A stretch of DNA of 64,000 bases from Maribellus sp. CM-23 (GTDB lineage: Bacteria; Bacteroidota; Bacteroidia; Bacteroidales; Prolixibacteraceae). The notes under the pieces were generated by a model. The model had not been told where the DNA came from and searched no databases. It saw nothing but the letters and a program-made list of their open reading frames with translations. Both the position numbers and the translations under genes were made by a program. The DNA lies in assembly GCF_021354595.1 (NCBI RefSeq), contig NZ_JADWYJ010000002.1:806001-870000 (forward strand). The letters run 5' to 3'. Shown piece by piece: positions 43,992 through 53,032 of the stretch (positions are counted from its first letter, which is position 1; each line of letters begins with the position of its first letter).

Positions 43992-46436
43992 ATGAAAAAG
44001 TTTAGTTTTTTACTGCTGTTACAGGTATTGGCAGTTGTGTCGTTTGCTCAGGTAAAACTGAGTGGTGTTGTATTGGGCGATGGAGAACCGCTGGCCGGCG
44101 CCAGCATTGTTATCGACAATACTTTCTACGGTGTTTCAACGGATGGAAGCGGTAGTTTTGAGATGAAAAACCTGAAAACCGGCGACTACACCCTCAAAGT
44201 TTCTTTTATTGGTTTTGAGACAAAAGAAGTGGAAGTAAGTCTTCAAACCAACAAGAAAATTGAAGTGAACCTGGCGCCGGGAAGTGTTTTAACCGACGAA
44301 GTGCTGGTTTCGGCAACCCGTGCAGGGGTCAAAACTCCGGTAGCTTACAGCAATGTATCAAAAGAGCAGCTGGAAAGCCAAAACCTCGGGCAGGACATTC
44401 CCTATTTGCTGCAACTCACACCATCGTTTGTGGCAACTTCTGATGCGGGCGCCGGAGTGGGTTACACCAATTTCCGTATCCGCGGAACCGATTTGAACCG
44501 CATCAACGTTACCATTGACGGAATCCCGATTTCAGAATCGGAATCACACGGAACATGGTTTGTTGACATTCCGGATCTGGCCTCATCGCTTGAAAACGTG
44601 CAGGTTCAGCGCGGTGTTGGAACTTCGGCAAACGGAGCCGCTGCTTTTGGAGGCTCTATCGACCTGCAAACCAACACCCTCAACAAGGAACCTTCTGCGG
44701 AATACCGGACTTCAGTTGGATCTTTTAATACTTTTAAAAACACTGTTTCGGCCGGAACCGGTTTGCTTGATGGTAAGTTTACCTTTGATGTTCGTCTCAG
44801 CAAAGTAAAATCAGACGGCTTTATTGACCGGGCTTCTTCCGACCTGAAATCATTCTTTCTTTCGGGTGGTTATTACACAAAAAAGTCAGTGCTGAAAATC
44901 AATGTTTTCTCGGGCCTCGAAGAAACGTACCAGTCGTGGTGGGGCGTTCCGTCAGTGCGTTTAAATAACGACATAGCAGGAATGCAGCAATACGAAGACA
45001 ATTGGCTTTATACACACGAGGAAACTCAGCACATGATTAACTCGGATAGCCGCACCTACAATTATTACACGTACGATAACCAGATAGACCACTATCAGCA
45101 GGATTATTATCACCTGCATTTTTCGCACCAGTTTAACGAATTCCTGCACCTGAACACAGGACTTCATTACCGCCGAGGACGTGGCTACTACGAGAACTAC
45201 AAGGCTGATCAGGATTTAAAGGAAAAGTATAATATCCAGTATCCGGTTGTTGGAAACGATACAATTAAATCGTCGGATTTGGTGAACCGGAAATGGCTCG
45301 ACAATGACTTTTACGGAGGTGTTTTCGCTTTAAACCATAAAAAAGACCGGGTTGACTTTACTTTAGGCGGCGGTTGGAATACATACGACGGCGATCACTT
45401 CGGAAATGTAATCTGGGCACAGTATTTAGGCAACGTTGCCCCCAATTACGAGTGGTACCGTGGAAACGGCTTGAAAAAGGATTTCAATATTTATGCAAAA
45501 TTCAGCTATCAACTGGCGAAAAAATTAAATGTTTACACGGATCTGCAATACCGCAATATCAACTATAAAATTACGGGAATTCATGACGATTTGAGAGACA
45601 TTAGCCAGGAGCATGATTACAACTTTTTTAATCCGAAACTGGGAATATTCTATCAGCCTGCCGACAATCAGAAACTGTATGCATCGTTTGCAGTAGCCAA
45701 CCGCGAACCCAACCGCGACAACTTTGTGGATGCCGACCCGAACGGAAAACAACCGGTACACGAAACGCTGCACGACTGGGAAATCGGGTACAACTATCAG
45801 TCGTCGAACTTTACAGCCGGAGCCAACTTGTACTACATGAATTACAAAGACCAATTGGTTTTAACCGGAGAAATAAACGATGTAGGTGGCGTAATTATGC
45901 TAAACGTTGACAAAAGCTACCGCGCCGGGCTGGAATTACAGGCAGGCTGGAAAATCTTGCGTACCCTGCAATGGAACGCCAATGCAACCTTCAGCAAAAA
46001 CAAAATAAAAGATTTTACAGAATTTGTTGACGATTGGGACACCGGCGAACAACAAGCATTTGACCTTGGAACTACAGACCTGGCCTTTTCACCCAACTTT
46101 ACCGGTAACAGCCAGATTTTGTTTACACCGGCAAAGAACCTGTCGTTTAGCCTGCTTTCGAATTATGTTGGCAAACAATACATCGATAACACTTCGAACA
46201 ACGACAGAGTGTTGGATGCCTATTTTGTAAACAACCTGAAAATTGATTACCGTTTAACAACAGGTTTTTTCGACGAGATTGTTTTGCATTGCATGGTGAA
46301 CAACCTGTTCAACGAAAAATATGAATCGAATGCTTGGGTTTACTCCTATTTTCTTGGTGGCGAACGCTATAAACAAGATGGTTATTTTCCGCAGGCCGGG
46401 ACACATTTTATGTTTGGCGTAGACTTTAAATTTTAG
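43992..46436 (+). CDS. TonB-dependent receptor under TPP control (probable thiamine or precursor uptake)
   Basis: 814 residues. After the signal peptide (VLAVVSFAQ) come a carboxypeptidase-regulatory-like domain (SGVVLGDGEPLAGASIVID), a plug (SATRAGVKTPVAYSNVSKEQ; NFRIRGTDLNRINVTIDGIP; ENVQVQRGVGTSANGAAAFG) and a barrel ending in FMFGVDFKF. It lacks the STN domain and SusC signature, so it is a classical TonB receptor. The TPP riboswitch upstream implies import of thiamine or a thiamine precursor; Bacteroidota are known to have such riboswitch-linked receptors. No inner membrane thiamine transporter is encoded next to it. Confidence 0.93.
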   Translation: MKKFSFLLLLQVLAVVSFAQVKLSGVVLGDGEPLAGASIVIDNTFYGVSTDGSGSFEMKNLKTGDYTLKVSFIGFETKEVEVSLQTNKKIEVNLAPGSVLTDEVLVSATRAGVKTPVAYSNVSKEQLESQNLGQDIPYLLQLTPSFVATSDAGAGVGYTNFRIRGTDLNRINVTIDGIPISESESHGTWFVDIPDLASSLENVQVQRGVGTSANGAAAFGGSIDLQTNTLNKEPSAEYRTSVGSFNTFKNTVSAGTGLLDGKFTFDVRLSKVKSDGFIDRASSDLKSFFLSGGYYTKKSVLKINVFSGLEETYQSWWGVPSVRLNNDIAGMQQYEDNWLYTHEETQHMINSDSRTYNYYTYDNQIDHYQQDYYHLHFSHQFNEFLHLNTGLHYRRGRGYYENYKADQDLKEKYNIQYPVVGNDTIKSSDLVNRKWLDNDFYGGVFALNHKKDRVDFTLGGGWNTYDGDHFGNVIWAQYLGNVAPNYEWYRGNGLKKDFNIYAKFSYQLAKKLNVYTDLQYRNINYKITGIHDDLRDISQEHDYNFFNPKLGIFYQPADNQKLYASFAVANREPNRDNFVDADPNGKQPVHETLHDWEIGYNYQSSNFTAGANLYYMNYKDQLVLTGEINDVGGVIMLNVDKSYRAGLELQAGWKILRTLQWNANATFSKNKIKDFTEFVDDWDTGEQQAFDLGTTDLAFSPNFTGNSQILFTPAKNLSFSLLSNYVGKQYIDNTSNNDRVLDAYFVNNLKIDYRLTTGFFDEIVLHCMVNNLFNEKYESNAWVYSYFLGGERYKQDGYFPQAGTHFMFGVDFKF

Positions 46437-46441
46437 CAATT

Positions 46442-46519
46442 CCTTTGTGATACTTTGTGCCTTCTTTGTGATACTTTGCGTTTCTATTTTACCACAGAGT
46501 TCACAGAGAAGCCACAGAG
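46442..46519. repeat. TTTGTG / CACAGAG intergenic repeat element
   Basis: Two copies of CTTTGTGATACTTTG-like sequence (46443-46479) are followed after an A/T spacer by three CACAGAG units (46493-46519). The two arms are roughly complementary through G-U pairs. Similar TTTGTG/CACAAAG mosaics occur between genes in many environmental bacteria; their role is not known to me. Confidence 0.6.
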
Positions 46520-46532
46520 CTTCGCATCCGGG

Positions 46533-47663
46533 TCATTCCAGAATCACTTTTCCTTCAATCTCCACCAGCAAATTATCGCGGCAAATGTCGGCAATGATAT
46601 AAACCACCGGCAAGTTTCCAAAATGCTTTTTAAATGTTCTCCGGATAGCATGAAAATCCTTCCGGTTCTTTACATAAACCCGAGCGTGTCCGTATTTGGG
46701 TTCCAGCCTTTCATCAGCTAGTTTCTGAAGAACTTCACCGGAATACAAACGCTGTATATTTTGAATGGTAACTTCGGTTTGAAGCACAGGATCGCCAACA
46801 CCTACCGTATTTTCGCCTGTAATGGAAGCGGTTCCTGAAATAAAAATCTGTTTTTTACCACTGTAACTGAAGTACCGCGCCCGTTCAAACTTGGGGGTGG
46901 TTTTTGCGAGACACTCCTCGCCCACCAATACTTTTTCGCTGTACGAATGTGCCGAAATCTGTTCAGGGTTATCAACCGGAGATGTTATTACCCCGTCCCC
47001 TTTAACAGCCACAAATTCAATGATCACACCTCCCCTGTTCATGCCAATTCCGGTAGCTGCCGGGTATCCGTTGTTTTCGAAAACTGATCCGTAATACTGC
47101 GAGCGCACATCGTTAAAAGCCTGGTAACGTTGCTCTTTTTCGTCGAAGCCCAAAATGTTTTCAAGGTAATTCCACTGCCTGACAATGTTTTCAAGGCTAA
47201 AACCGGCTTTTTCAAGAACATCGCTCAGCGTTTCAAACGCTTTTTCAGAATTGCCCCGGCAGGAAATATTCTGATTGGAACGAACGTTCCCCACTACTAT
47301 CCAGGCATTTTGATTCCGAAAAATGGCCGTTCCGTTTTCTCCTTCCGAAACCGACTGCATTTGCCACACTGCCGGATCGTAATAAAAAGCTTCAACAATG
47401 ATTTTGCAGGTAAGCGGGGGTTGCGCAATAAACGACAGAAGGATGTTTTCGGAGAATAATTCGGCAACACGCTTTTTCACTTGGCGTCGAAGTGCGGCAT
47501 AAGCCTCATCCGATTCGGTATCAACAAAAAAGTTGAGCTTAAAAATACGCTTCCCCGAATTGATTTTTAGCAACTTCATGCAACAGCTCTCCACTTGTTC
47601 CTCAAGTGGAGAACACGCACGTTCGGGTTTAATATAAATTCTGTCTCCGTCTAAAAAATACAT
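46533..47663 (-). CDS. RidA/YjgF-superfamily protein, chorismatase-like
   Basis: 376 residues from ATG 47663 (a TTG lies two codons upstream). The C-terminal half has the YjgF-type trimer fold signature in ARYFSYSGKKQIFISGTASI, VGVGDPVLQTEVTIQNI and KYGHARVYVKNRKD. The N-terminal half is a related degenerate module containing WIVVGNVRSNQN. This two-module layout and SGTASI...GD...Q.E...N resemble the FkbO/Hyg5/XanB2 chorismatases that make hydroxybenzoates from chorismate. The activity is not proven by what I can see; a general RidA-like deaminase remains possible. It is convergent with the TonB receptor. Confidence 0.6.
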   Translation of the reverse strand: MYFLDGDRIYIKPERACSPLEEQVESCCMKLLKINSGKRIFKLNFFVDTESDEAYAALRRQVKKRVAELFSENILLSFIAQPPLTCKIIVEAFYYDPAVWQMQSVSEGENGTAIFRNQNAWIVVGNVRSNQNISCRGNSEKAFETLSDVLEKAGFSLENIVRQWNYLENILGFDEKEQRYQAFNDVRSQYYGSVFENNGYPAATGIGMNRGGVIIEFVAVKGDGVITSPVDNPEQISAHSYSEKVLVGEECLAKTTPKFERARYFSYSGKKQIFISGTASITGENTVGVGDPVLQTEVTIQNIQRLYSGEVLQKLADERLEPKYGHARVYVKNRKDFHAIRRTFKKHFGNLPVVYIIADICRDNLLVEIEGKVILE

Positions 47664-47780
47664 TCTCAATCCCTGTCAATCACAAAATGCAGAAAAGAAA
47701 CCGAGTTCCTTCCACAACATTTCAGTTAAACGAAGCACAAATATGGCTGTTTTTTTCGCGAAAAAAAATGAGGCTGTTTT

Positions 47781-48461
47781 CTAGTAGTCCCCATCGGCCA
47801 CACCGCCTTTCAGCACAGCTTCGGTTGATCCTATTCCCAGCCGGTCAGCTCCCTGGTCTAAAAATGAAACAGCATCTTCCCAACTGCGAATTCCTCCCGA
47901 TGCTTTGACTTTCATTTTAGCGCCAACGGTTTTTACCATCACATCAATGTGTTCGGATTTTGCACCGCCCGGTCCAAAACCAGTGGAAGTTTTTACATAA
48001 TCGGCACCAGCTTCATACGATAACTCACACGCTTTCGCAATTTGTTCCGGAGAAAGAAAACCACTTTCCTGGATCACTTTTACCAAAATCCCCTGCTGAT
48101 GTGCCACTTCTACCACGGCTTTAATATCCTGTAAAACGTATTCGTATTCACCCGAAAGAAAACGCCCGATGTTCATCACCATGTCTATTTCATCCACACC
48201 GTCGTCAATGGCCTGTTTGGCCTGAAAAGCTTTTACCAGTGTGGCATCGGCCCCGTGCGGAAAACTCAGTACACACGAAACTTTAACTCCGCTGTCTTTC
48301 AGTAATTCTTTTGCAGCTATTATATCACACGGCTTTACACACATACTGAAAACGCCGTATTTCGCACACATTTTTGCATTGGCTTCCAAATCGGCCAACG
48401 TTTGATCGGGCTTTAACACCGCATGATCGATGGTTTTTGCAACCTGTTCTATTGTATACAT
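47781..48461 (-). CDS. deoC: Deoxyribose-phosphate aldolase
   Basis: A 226-residue class I aldolase that splits 2-deoxyribose-5-phosphate into glyceraldehyde-3-phosphate and acetaldehyde. The TIM barrel shows DHAVLKPDQT, SFPHG, the Schiff-base lysine in DYVKTSTGF, and KASGGIRSWEDA with the second active-site lysine. The length is typical of the short bacterial form. It is last of a leftward run from the S8 protease gene, 1 base after the DUF2007 gene. Confidence 0.95.
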   Translation of the reverse strand: MYTIEQVAKTIDHAVLKPDQTLADLEANAKMCAKYGVFSMCVKPCDIIAAKELLKDSGVKVSCVLSFPHGADATLVKAFQAKQAIDDGVDEIDMVMNIGRFLSGEYEYVLQDIKAVVEVAHQQGILVKVIQESGFLSPEQIAKACELSYEAGADYVKTSTGFGPGGAKSEHIDVMVKTVGAKMKVKASGGIRSWEDAVSFLDQGADRLGIGSTEAVLKGGVADGDY

Positions 48462-48462
48462 A

Positions 48463-48699
48463 TTATGCTTCTGTAATTACTTCTATTGTTTCAATGGCCA
48501 CGTTCAAATCTTCCTGACGCACATACAACTCAATGGCAGACTGGACTCCACCAACAAAACCTGCCTGAATTCCCTGACCGTAACCATCCTTGATCAGGCA
48601 AAAAATACCGCGCGACTCCAATTCCTGTTTAATCCTGTTGATTATCAGTTCGCCTCCGGTATATACTTTTACAATTTCATCTTGTGTGTTCATATTCAT
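48463..48699 (-). CDS. DUF2007 domain-containing protein
   Basis: A 78-residue soluble protein made of one DUF2007 (putative signal transducing protein) unit: VKVYTGGELIINRIKQELES, GIFCLIKDGYGQG, IELYVRQEDLNVAIETI. The fold is a small ferredoxin-like sandwich; the role is unknown and the family name is not supported by strong data. It lies between xseB and deoC with gaps of 6 and 1 bases, so it is co-transcribed. Confidence 0.85.
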   Translation of the reverse strand: MNMNTQDEIVKVYTGGELIINRIKQELESRGIFCLIKDGYGQGIQAGFVGGVQSAIELYVRQEDLNVAIETIEVITEA

Positions 48700-48705
48700 A
48701 GTTTT

Positions 48706-48906
48706 TTAGTCTTCCATTTCTTTCAGAATCTGCTCCACCTGCTCGTTGGTCTGCGTTAGCTTGTCTTTGCAGGTTTTTAGCAGGCTGGAAACGCGCTTCA
48801 CCTTTTCGGCCAGTTCATCCACATCCAGTTCTTCGTTCTCGATTTTCTCGAGAATCTCTTCGATTTCGGCCATCGCTTCGTTGTACGATATTTTTTTACT
48901 TACCAT
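48706..48906 (-). CDS. xseB: Exodeoxyribonuclease VII small subunit
   Basis: 66 residues with the XseB pattern SYNEAMAEIEEILEKIENEE followed by LDVDELAEKVKRVSSLLKTC, a helical hairpin that wraps the XseA tail. It overlaps the end of xseA by 11 bases, consistent with coupled synthesis of the complex. Confidence 0.95.
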   Translation of the reverse strand: MVSKKISYNEAMAEIEEILEKIENEELDVDELAEKVKRVSSLLKTCKDKLTQTNEQVEQILKEMED

Positions 48907-50341
48907 TATCTGTTTGATTTGTGATTTTACTTTTTACATGACCATCGGCAAAGCGGGTTTCCAGTTCTTCTCCCACCTTCAGTCCTTTGGCCGATTTGAT
49001 GATTTTCCCTTCTTTCAAAGTTAGTGTAAATCCTCTCTTCAGCACATTCTCGGGGGTTAATAAACGTACTGTATTTTCATTCAAACGCATCCGGTCTGCC
49101 TCTTTCAAAAGTCGTTTTCTGGCTTCTGTTCCTACTTTTCGCTGCACCCGGTCCAACAAAGCCTGTTGTTTCAACAACGACTCTCCGGCTACTCTTCTTA
49201 AAATGCGATGGTTACGGCTGAGCTTGTTTCGGGCCTCCACCGACCAAACCGACAACACTTTATTCAGCTGATGTTTTTGACCGATCAGCTCCCGCTGTTT
49301 GCCAAAAGAAAAGGAGCTTACTCCCTGCTGTAAACGGCTTCCTGTTCGGTTTAGACTGTTTTGTTTATCCCGGATAAATTCAGAAATAGTATCGCTTAGA
49401 TTTTCAGCCAGGTCTTCCAGTCTTTCTTTTTGAAACTGCAAGGTTTCCCGGCTTAGCTGAACAATGGAATTTTCCAACTCCAGCAGCCGTTCGTAAAAAC
49501 GTTCCACCCCGTTTACCAGAAACTCAGCCACTGCTGTCGGGGTTTTCAAACGGGTATGCGCCACCAGGTCGATGATCGTATCGTCTTTTTCATGACCGAT
49601 CCCGGTAATTACCGGCAATGGAAACTGCGTAATGTTTATGGCCAGGTCGTAATTATCAAAACTACTTAAGTCGGCAGTGGCACCTCCTCCGCGAATAATG
49701 ACAACCGCATCAAAAAAGTCATCGTATTGAAAAATCCGCTCCAAAGCGCGAATGATCGAAGGTACTGCTTCTGCTCCCTGCATATAAGCCTCGAACAAAT
49801 GCGTGTAAAAACGGAAACCGTACTCATTGCTTTCGAGCTGATTCATAAAATCCTGGTAACCCGCGGCTGTTGCCGAAGAAATTACCGCAATTTTCTGAGG
49901 AACCAGCGGCAATTCCAGTTCCTTGTTCATCTCAAAAACACCTTCCTGCTGCAAGCGTTCGATGATCTGTTTTCGCTGCAGGGCCATGTCGCCAACCGTG
50001 TAGGTAGGATCAATATCGCGGATGTTCAGGCTCAAACCATAGGCCGGATGGTATTCCACCGTTGCCTGCACCAGAATTTTTATCCCGTGGGTAAAAAGCT
50101 GTCCGGTAGTGGTTTCAAAATAAGGCTTTAACATGCGGTAAGTGTACGACCAAATAGTGGCCCTTGAACGTGCCGTAATGGTGTTTCCCTCTTTTTCAAC
50201 CAGCTCCAGGTAACAATGCCCGCTGCGGTTTTCCTTTAGCTCACTCACCTCGGCCACTACCCAAACCGTTCCGGGAAATGCACTGAGCAAGGCATCCTTG
50301 ATACGTTCATTTAGTTCTGTTAACGTGAGCTTCTGGTTCAT
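48896..50341 (-). CDS. xseA: Exodeoxyribonuclease VII large subunit
   Basis: 481 residues. The N-terminal OB fold (LTLTELNERIKDALLSAFPG) binds single-stranded DNA. The catalytic domain has AVISSATAAGYQDF, VVIIRGGGATADLSSFD and ITGIGHEKDDTIID, and a long coiled-coil C-terminal part binds XseB. The enzyme degrades ssDNA from both ends during repair. Its ATG directly abuts the stop of the S8 protease gene with no base between. Confidence 0.96.
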   Translation of the reverse strand: MNQKLTLTELNERIKDALLSAFPGTVWVVAEVSELKENRSGHCYLELVEKEGNTITARSRATIWSYTYRMLKPYFETTTGQLFTHGIKILVQATVEYHPAYGLSLNIRDIDPTYTVGDMALQRKQIIERLQQEGVFEMNKELELPLVPQKIAVISSATAAGYQDFMNQLESNEYGFRFYTHLFEAYMQGAEAVPSIIRALERIFQYDDFFDAVVIIRGGGATADLSSFDNYDLAINITQFPLPVITGIGHEKDDTIIDLVAHTRLKTPTAVAEFLVNGVERFYERLLELENSIVQLSRETLQFQKERLEDLAENLSDTISEFIRDKQNSLNRTGSRLQQGVSSFSFGKQRELIGQKHQLNKVLSVWSVEARNKLSRNHRILRRVAGESLLKQQALLDRVQRKVGTEARKRLLKEADRMRLNENTVRLLTPENVLKRGFTLTLKEGKIIKSAKGLKVGEELETRFADGHVKSKITNQTDNGK

Positions 50342-51979
50342 CTATCTTATTTTGTTGACCTTCAACGTTTCTGTTTCGGTCGCAGTCCTGATTCTTAAAA
50401 TATACAAGCCGTTTTCAATGGCGGCCCAATTGTTTACTACGATTCTTTGCGTTCCCTGATACACCCATTGTTCTTTCAACCGGCCATCGATGGTAAATAA
50501 ATCAAGCTGAACTTCGCTTGAGGAGAACATCTCATTATTTTCCAATACCAGGTAATCTGACACCGGATTGGGAAACACCTTCCAGCGGGTATTTGTTTCA
50601 ATAATATTTGCCGACAAAGGGTCCAGAAGGACCGAAGCGGTACGCATATTTGGAATGCCATAGCCAACCAGTGAATCGGGCGAAAGGTATTTACTTCCGG
50701 ATTTTTCCAACGCATCTTTGATCTCGATGGCAGATTTGTCCGGGTGTCGTTGCCACAAACATGCCGCCATTCCCGCCAAAATGGGAGATGAAAATGATGT
50801 TCCGTTATTTTGGCCAATCGCTCCGTTCGAAAGCTGTACAATCGACCGGTATCCCAAAGCAGCCAGGTTGGGTTTTATGGCACCATCAGCTGCGGGCCCT
50901 GCCGAAGAAAAAGAAGCCGGATATAGATTTCTATCAACCGCTCCCACTCCGATCACCCCAGTGCCATCCGAAGGCGCAATGATACGAAACCAACTTTTGT
51001 CTCGCTCATTTCCCGCACTTGAGAACACAAGCATCCCTCTCGAAGCTGCAACATTGGCCGCTTTTGTAACGCGGGTTGTTTTACCGTCCATGTCGGCATA
51101 AATATGATTGGTCTGCGGATCGTCAAACGTGCAGTATCCCAGCGAAGAGTTGATAATATCGGCTCCCACGCTATCTGCAAATTCGGCTGCCGCAACCCAG
51201 TTATCTTCTTCCAGAATGTATTCGCTGTTATTATCTTCGGAACGCAACAACCAATAAGATGCCTCAGGTGCTGTTCCGATCAATTTGCCGGGATAGTTTC
51301 CGCCCATACACGATAAAACATACATTCCATGTGAATCCGTATTGTAAAAATCGCTTTGCGGATCAACAAAATCCCTGGTTCCCAAAACCTGGTTATTGGT
51401 CCAGAGGCTGTCGAAAGCCGGCAGATCGTTTGCCTTCAAAAAACCGGCATCAAGCACAGCTATTTGAATTCCTTCTCCTTTGTAACCCTGGTTATGAAGA
51501 AACTGGCCTTCCAGCATTCCCACCTGGTAAACCGATGCTCCGTAAACTGATGTATCAATTGGATCGGCTTCGGAAACCATTTCTTCAGCAAACTTAATTG
51601 TAGCGCTTTTCGTGGGTTGTCCGGGTTTTGTTTTTTGAACTTCGGAAATAAAACTCCAGGGCAACAACAAGGTGTCCAACTGGTCCATTTCGGTTTTTAC
51701 GGTCATTCCGTTTAACCATTTCGATGAATGAACATAAACGACATCAAGGGTAAGAACCGAGTCGATATACGTCTTATTTATCGGCAGATCCACGGAGTCA
51801 ATCGGAATATTTTGTTGAATACGGCGTTGAATCGCCCTTTCCGAAAGGTAAGCTTCCGGCGAAGACAAAGAATATTCCGTGCCCTTTTTATCAGTAAAAG
51901 CTACCCAGTAAAAATTTTGCCCGAATGTATGCGTACAAATTGTCAGTGAAAAAATCAGGAGTATAATGTATCGAGTCAT
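50342..51979 (-). CDS. S8 family subtilisin-like protease with T9SS sorting domain
   Basis: 545 residues with a signal peptide (ICTHTFGQ). The subtilase triad is visible: Asp in IAVLDAGF, His in DSHGMYVLSC and Ser in NGTSFSSPILAGMAA. Asn of the oxyanion hole is in FSSAGNERD. The C-terminal 85 residues are a type A sorting domain (WKVFPNPVSDYLVLEN ... GLYILRI), so the protease should be exported by type IX secretion and anchored or released at the surface. It heads the leftward xseA-xseB-DUF2007-deoC run, an unusual pairing that is probably only positional. Confidence 0.93.
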   Translation of the reverse strand: MTRYIILLIFSLTICTHTFGQNFYWVAFTDKKGTEYSLSSPEAYLSERAIQRRIQQNIPIDSVDLPINKTYIDSVLTLDVVYVHSSKWLNGMTVKTEMDQLDTLLLPWSFISEVQKTKPGQPTKSATIKFAEEMVSEADPIDTSVYGASVYQVGMLEGQFLHNQGYKGEGIQIAVLDAGFLKANDLPAFDSLWTNNQVLGTRDFVDPQSDFYNTDSHGMYVLSCMGGNYPGKLIGTAPEASYWLLRSEDNNSEYILEEDNWVAAAEFADSVGADIINSSLGYCTFDDPQTNHIYADMDGKTTRVTKAANVAASRGMLVFSSAGNERDKSWFRIIAPSDGTGVIGVGAVDRNLYPASFSSAGPAADGAIKPNLAALGYRSIVQLSNGAIGQNNGTSFSSPILAGMAACLWQRHPDKSAIEIKDALEKSGSKYLSPDSLVGYGIPNMRTASVLLDPLSANIIETNTRWKVFPNPVSDYLVLENNEMFSSSEVQLDLFTIDGRLKEQWVYQGTQRIVVNNWAAIENGLYILRIRTATETETLKVNKIR

Positions 51980-52029
51980 TTAGCGTATTTCAAATTCTAC
52001 CGCCAATTTAATGAAAATATGGACAGGGT

Positions 52030-52818
52030 TTACCTCAACATCTTATTCTGCATCATATACTCCGAGGGATCTTGCATGAATTTCTCCGGATCCAGTAAAT
52101 GGCCTTTATTCTTTTCCAGTTCTTTCATTTGCAGGCTATCGATACTGTCGCGAACCTGCGGATTCAGGATTTGACCTTCGTTATAAAAAAGTGAATACTG
52201 GTATTTTCCGTCTTCATCGTAATATTTCCACTCACTGTGGCGAAGATTGTTTTTATAGGCACCCACCACTTCCTGTTGTCCATTTTCGAAATACACCAAA
52301 AACAGGCCGTTGCGCATGTTGTTTTGCATTTTACATTGCATGTAAGGTTCGCCTGTTTTAAAAAACACCTGGTAATCACCTTCCTGTACATCATTTTTCC
52401 AGTGACTTTCTTCCATAACTTCACCGGTATCGTAGTAACGATGCGAAACACCGTCCTTTACTCCGTTCCGGTATTCTTCATCGGCCACTTTTTGGTTTTC
52501 TTTAAAAACCGACCAAACCCCGGTCTTTTTTTCATTAAGAAAGTCACCTTCTGCCAGCTTCTTGCGCCAAACATCAAACAGTTGTGTATGTGCAGTATCG
52601 CCCCGGTATTCGATTAAAGCCTTTACTTGTCCTCCCGGATGATAGCGTTTCCACTCTCCCACCGGTTTGCCATCTTTAAAAGATCCTTCGTAAACAGGCC
52701 TGCCATTGGGCTGCGTTTTCTTCCACAAACCTTGCCGCAATCCGTTGGCATCGGTTTGATTGATTTGCGAAAACGACAGGAACGGCAAAAAGATAAAGAG
52801 GACGAGTAGTTTGTACAT
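52030..52818 (-). CDS. Exported MORN-like (YwqK-type) repeat protein
   Basis: About 262 residues from ATG 52818, giving a signal peptide (LLVLFIFLPFLSFSQ); a TTG seven codons upstream is less likely. It is built of five or more repeats of the form G.W..Y...G.......Y..G (GLWKKTQPNGRPVYEGSFKD, GEWKRYHPGGQVKALIEY, GDYQVFFKTGEPYMQC, SEWKYYDEDGKYQYSLFY). Databases often label such proteins YwqK-family antitoxins, but no toxin gene is adjacent and it is secreted, so I treat it as a structural or binding protein of unknown role. Confidence 0.82.
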   Translation of the reverse strand: MYKLLVLFIFLPFLSFSQINQTDANGLRQGLWKKTQPNGRPVYEGSFKDGKPVGEWKRYHPGGQVKALIEYRGDTAHTQLFDVWRKKLAEGDFLNEKKTGVWSVFKENQKVADEEYRNGVKDGVSHRYYDTGEVMEESHWKNDVQEGDYQVFFKTGEPYMQCKMQNNMRNGLFLVYFENGQQEVVGAYKNNLRHSEWKYYDEDGKYQYSLFYNEGQILNPQVRDSIDSLQMKELEKNKGHLLDPEKFMQDPSEYMMQNKMLR

Positions 52819-53032
52819 AGCTTTTTTATTAAAACGCAAAATTAGAGAAATATTTTATCTATTGAGACAGCATGCGTTTCTCTCTGGAAACACAAATACT
52901 GACCTCCAAATGTGTGAATTCTTGTTAAGATTTTAATATTTTTTCAAAGTCTTCTTTTATTTTCACAAAAATTACAAGCAAATCATTCACTAAAATGATA
53001 TTTTAGCATACTTAACTAAAATCATATAAGAA

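Noticed and set aside
46442..46519. CRISPR array
   Set aside because: Repeat units are 7-15 bases, without uniform spacers, and there are no cas genes in the window.
52030..52818. Toxin-antitoxin module (YwqK-family antitoxin label)
   Set aside because: The protein has a signal peptide and MORN-like repeats, and no toxin gene is adjacent.
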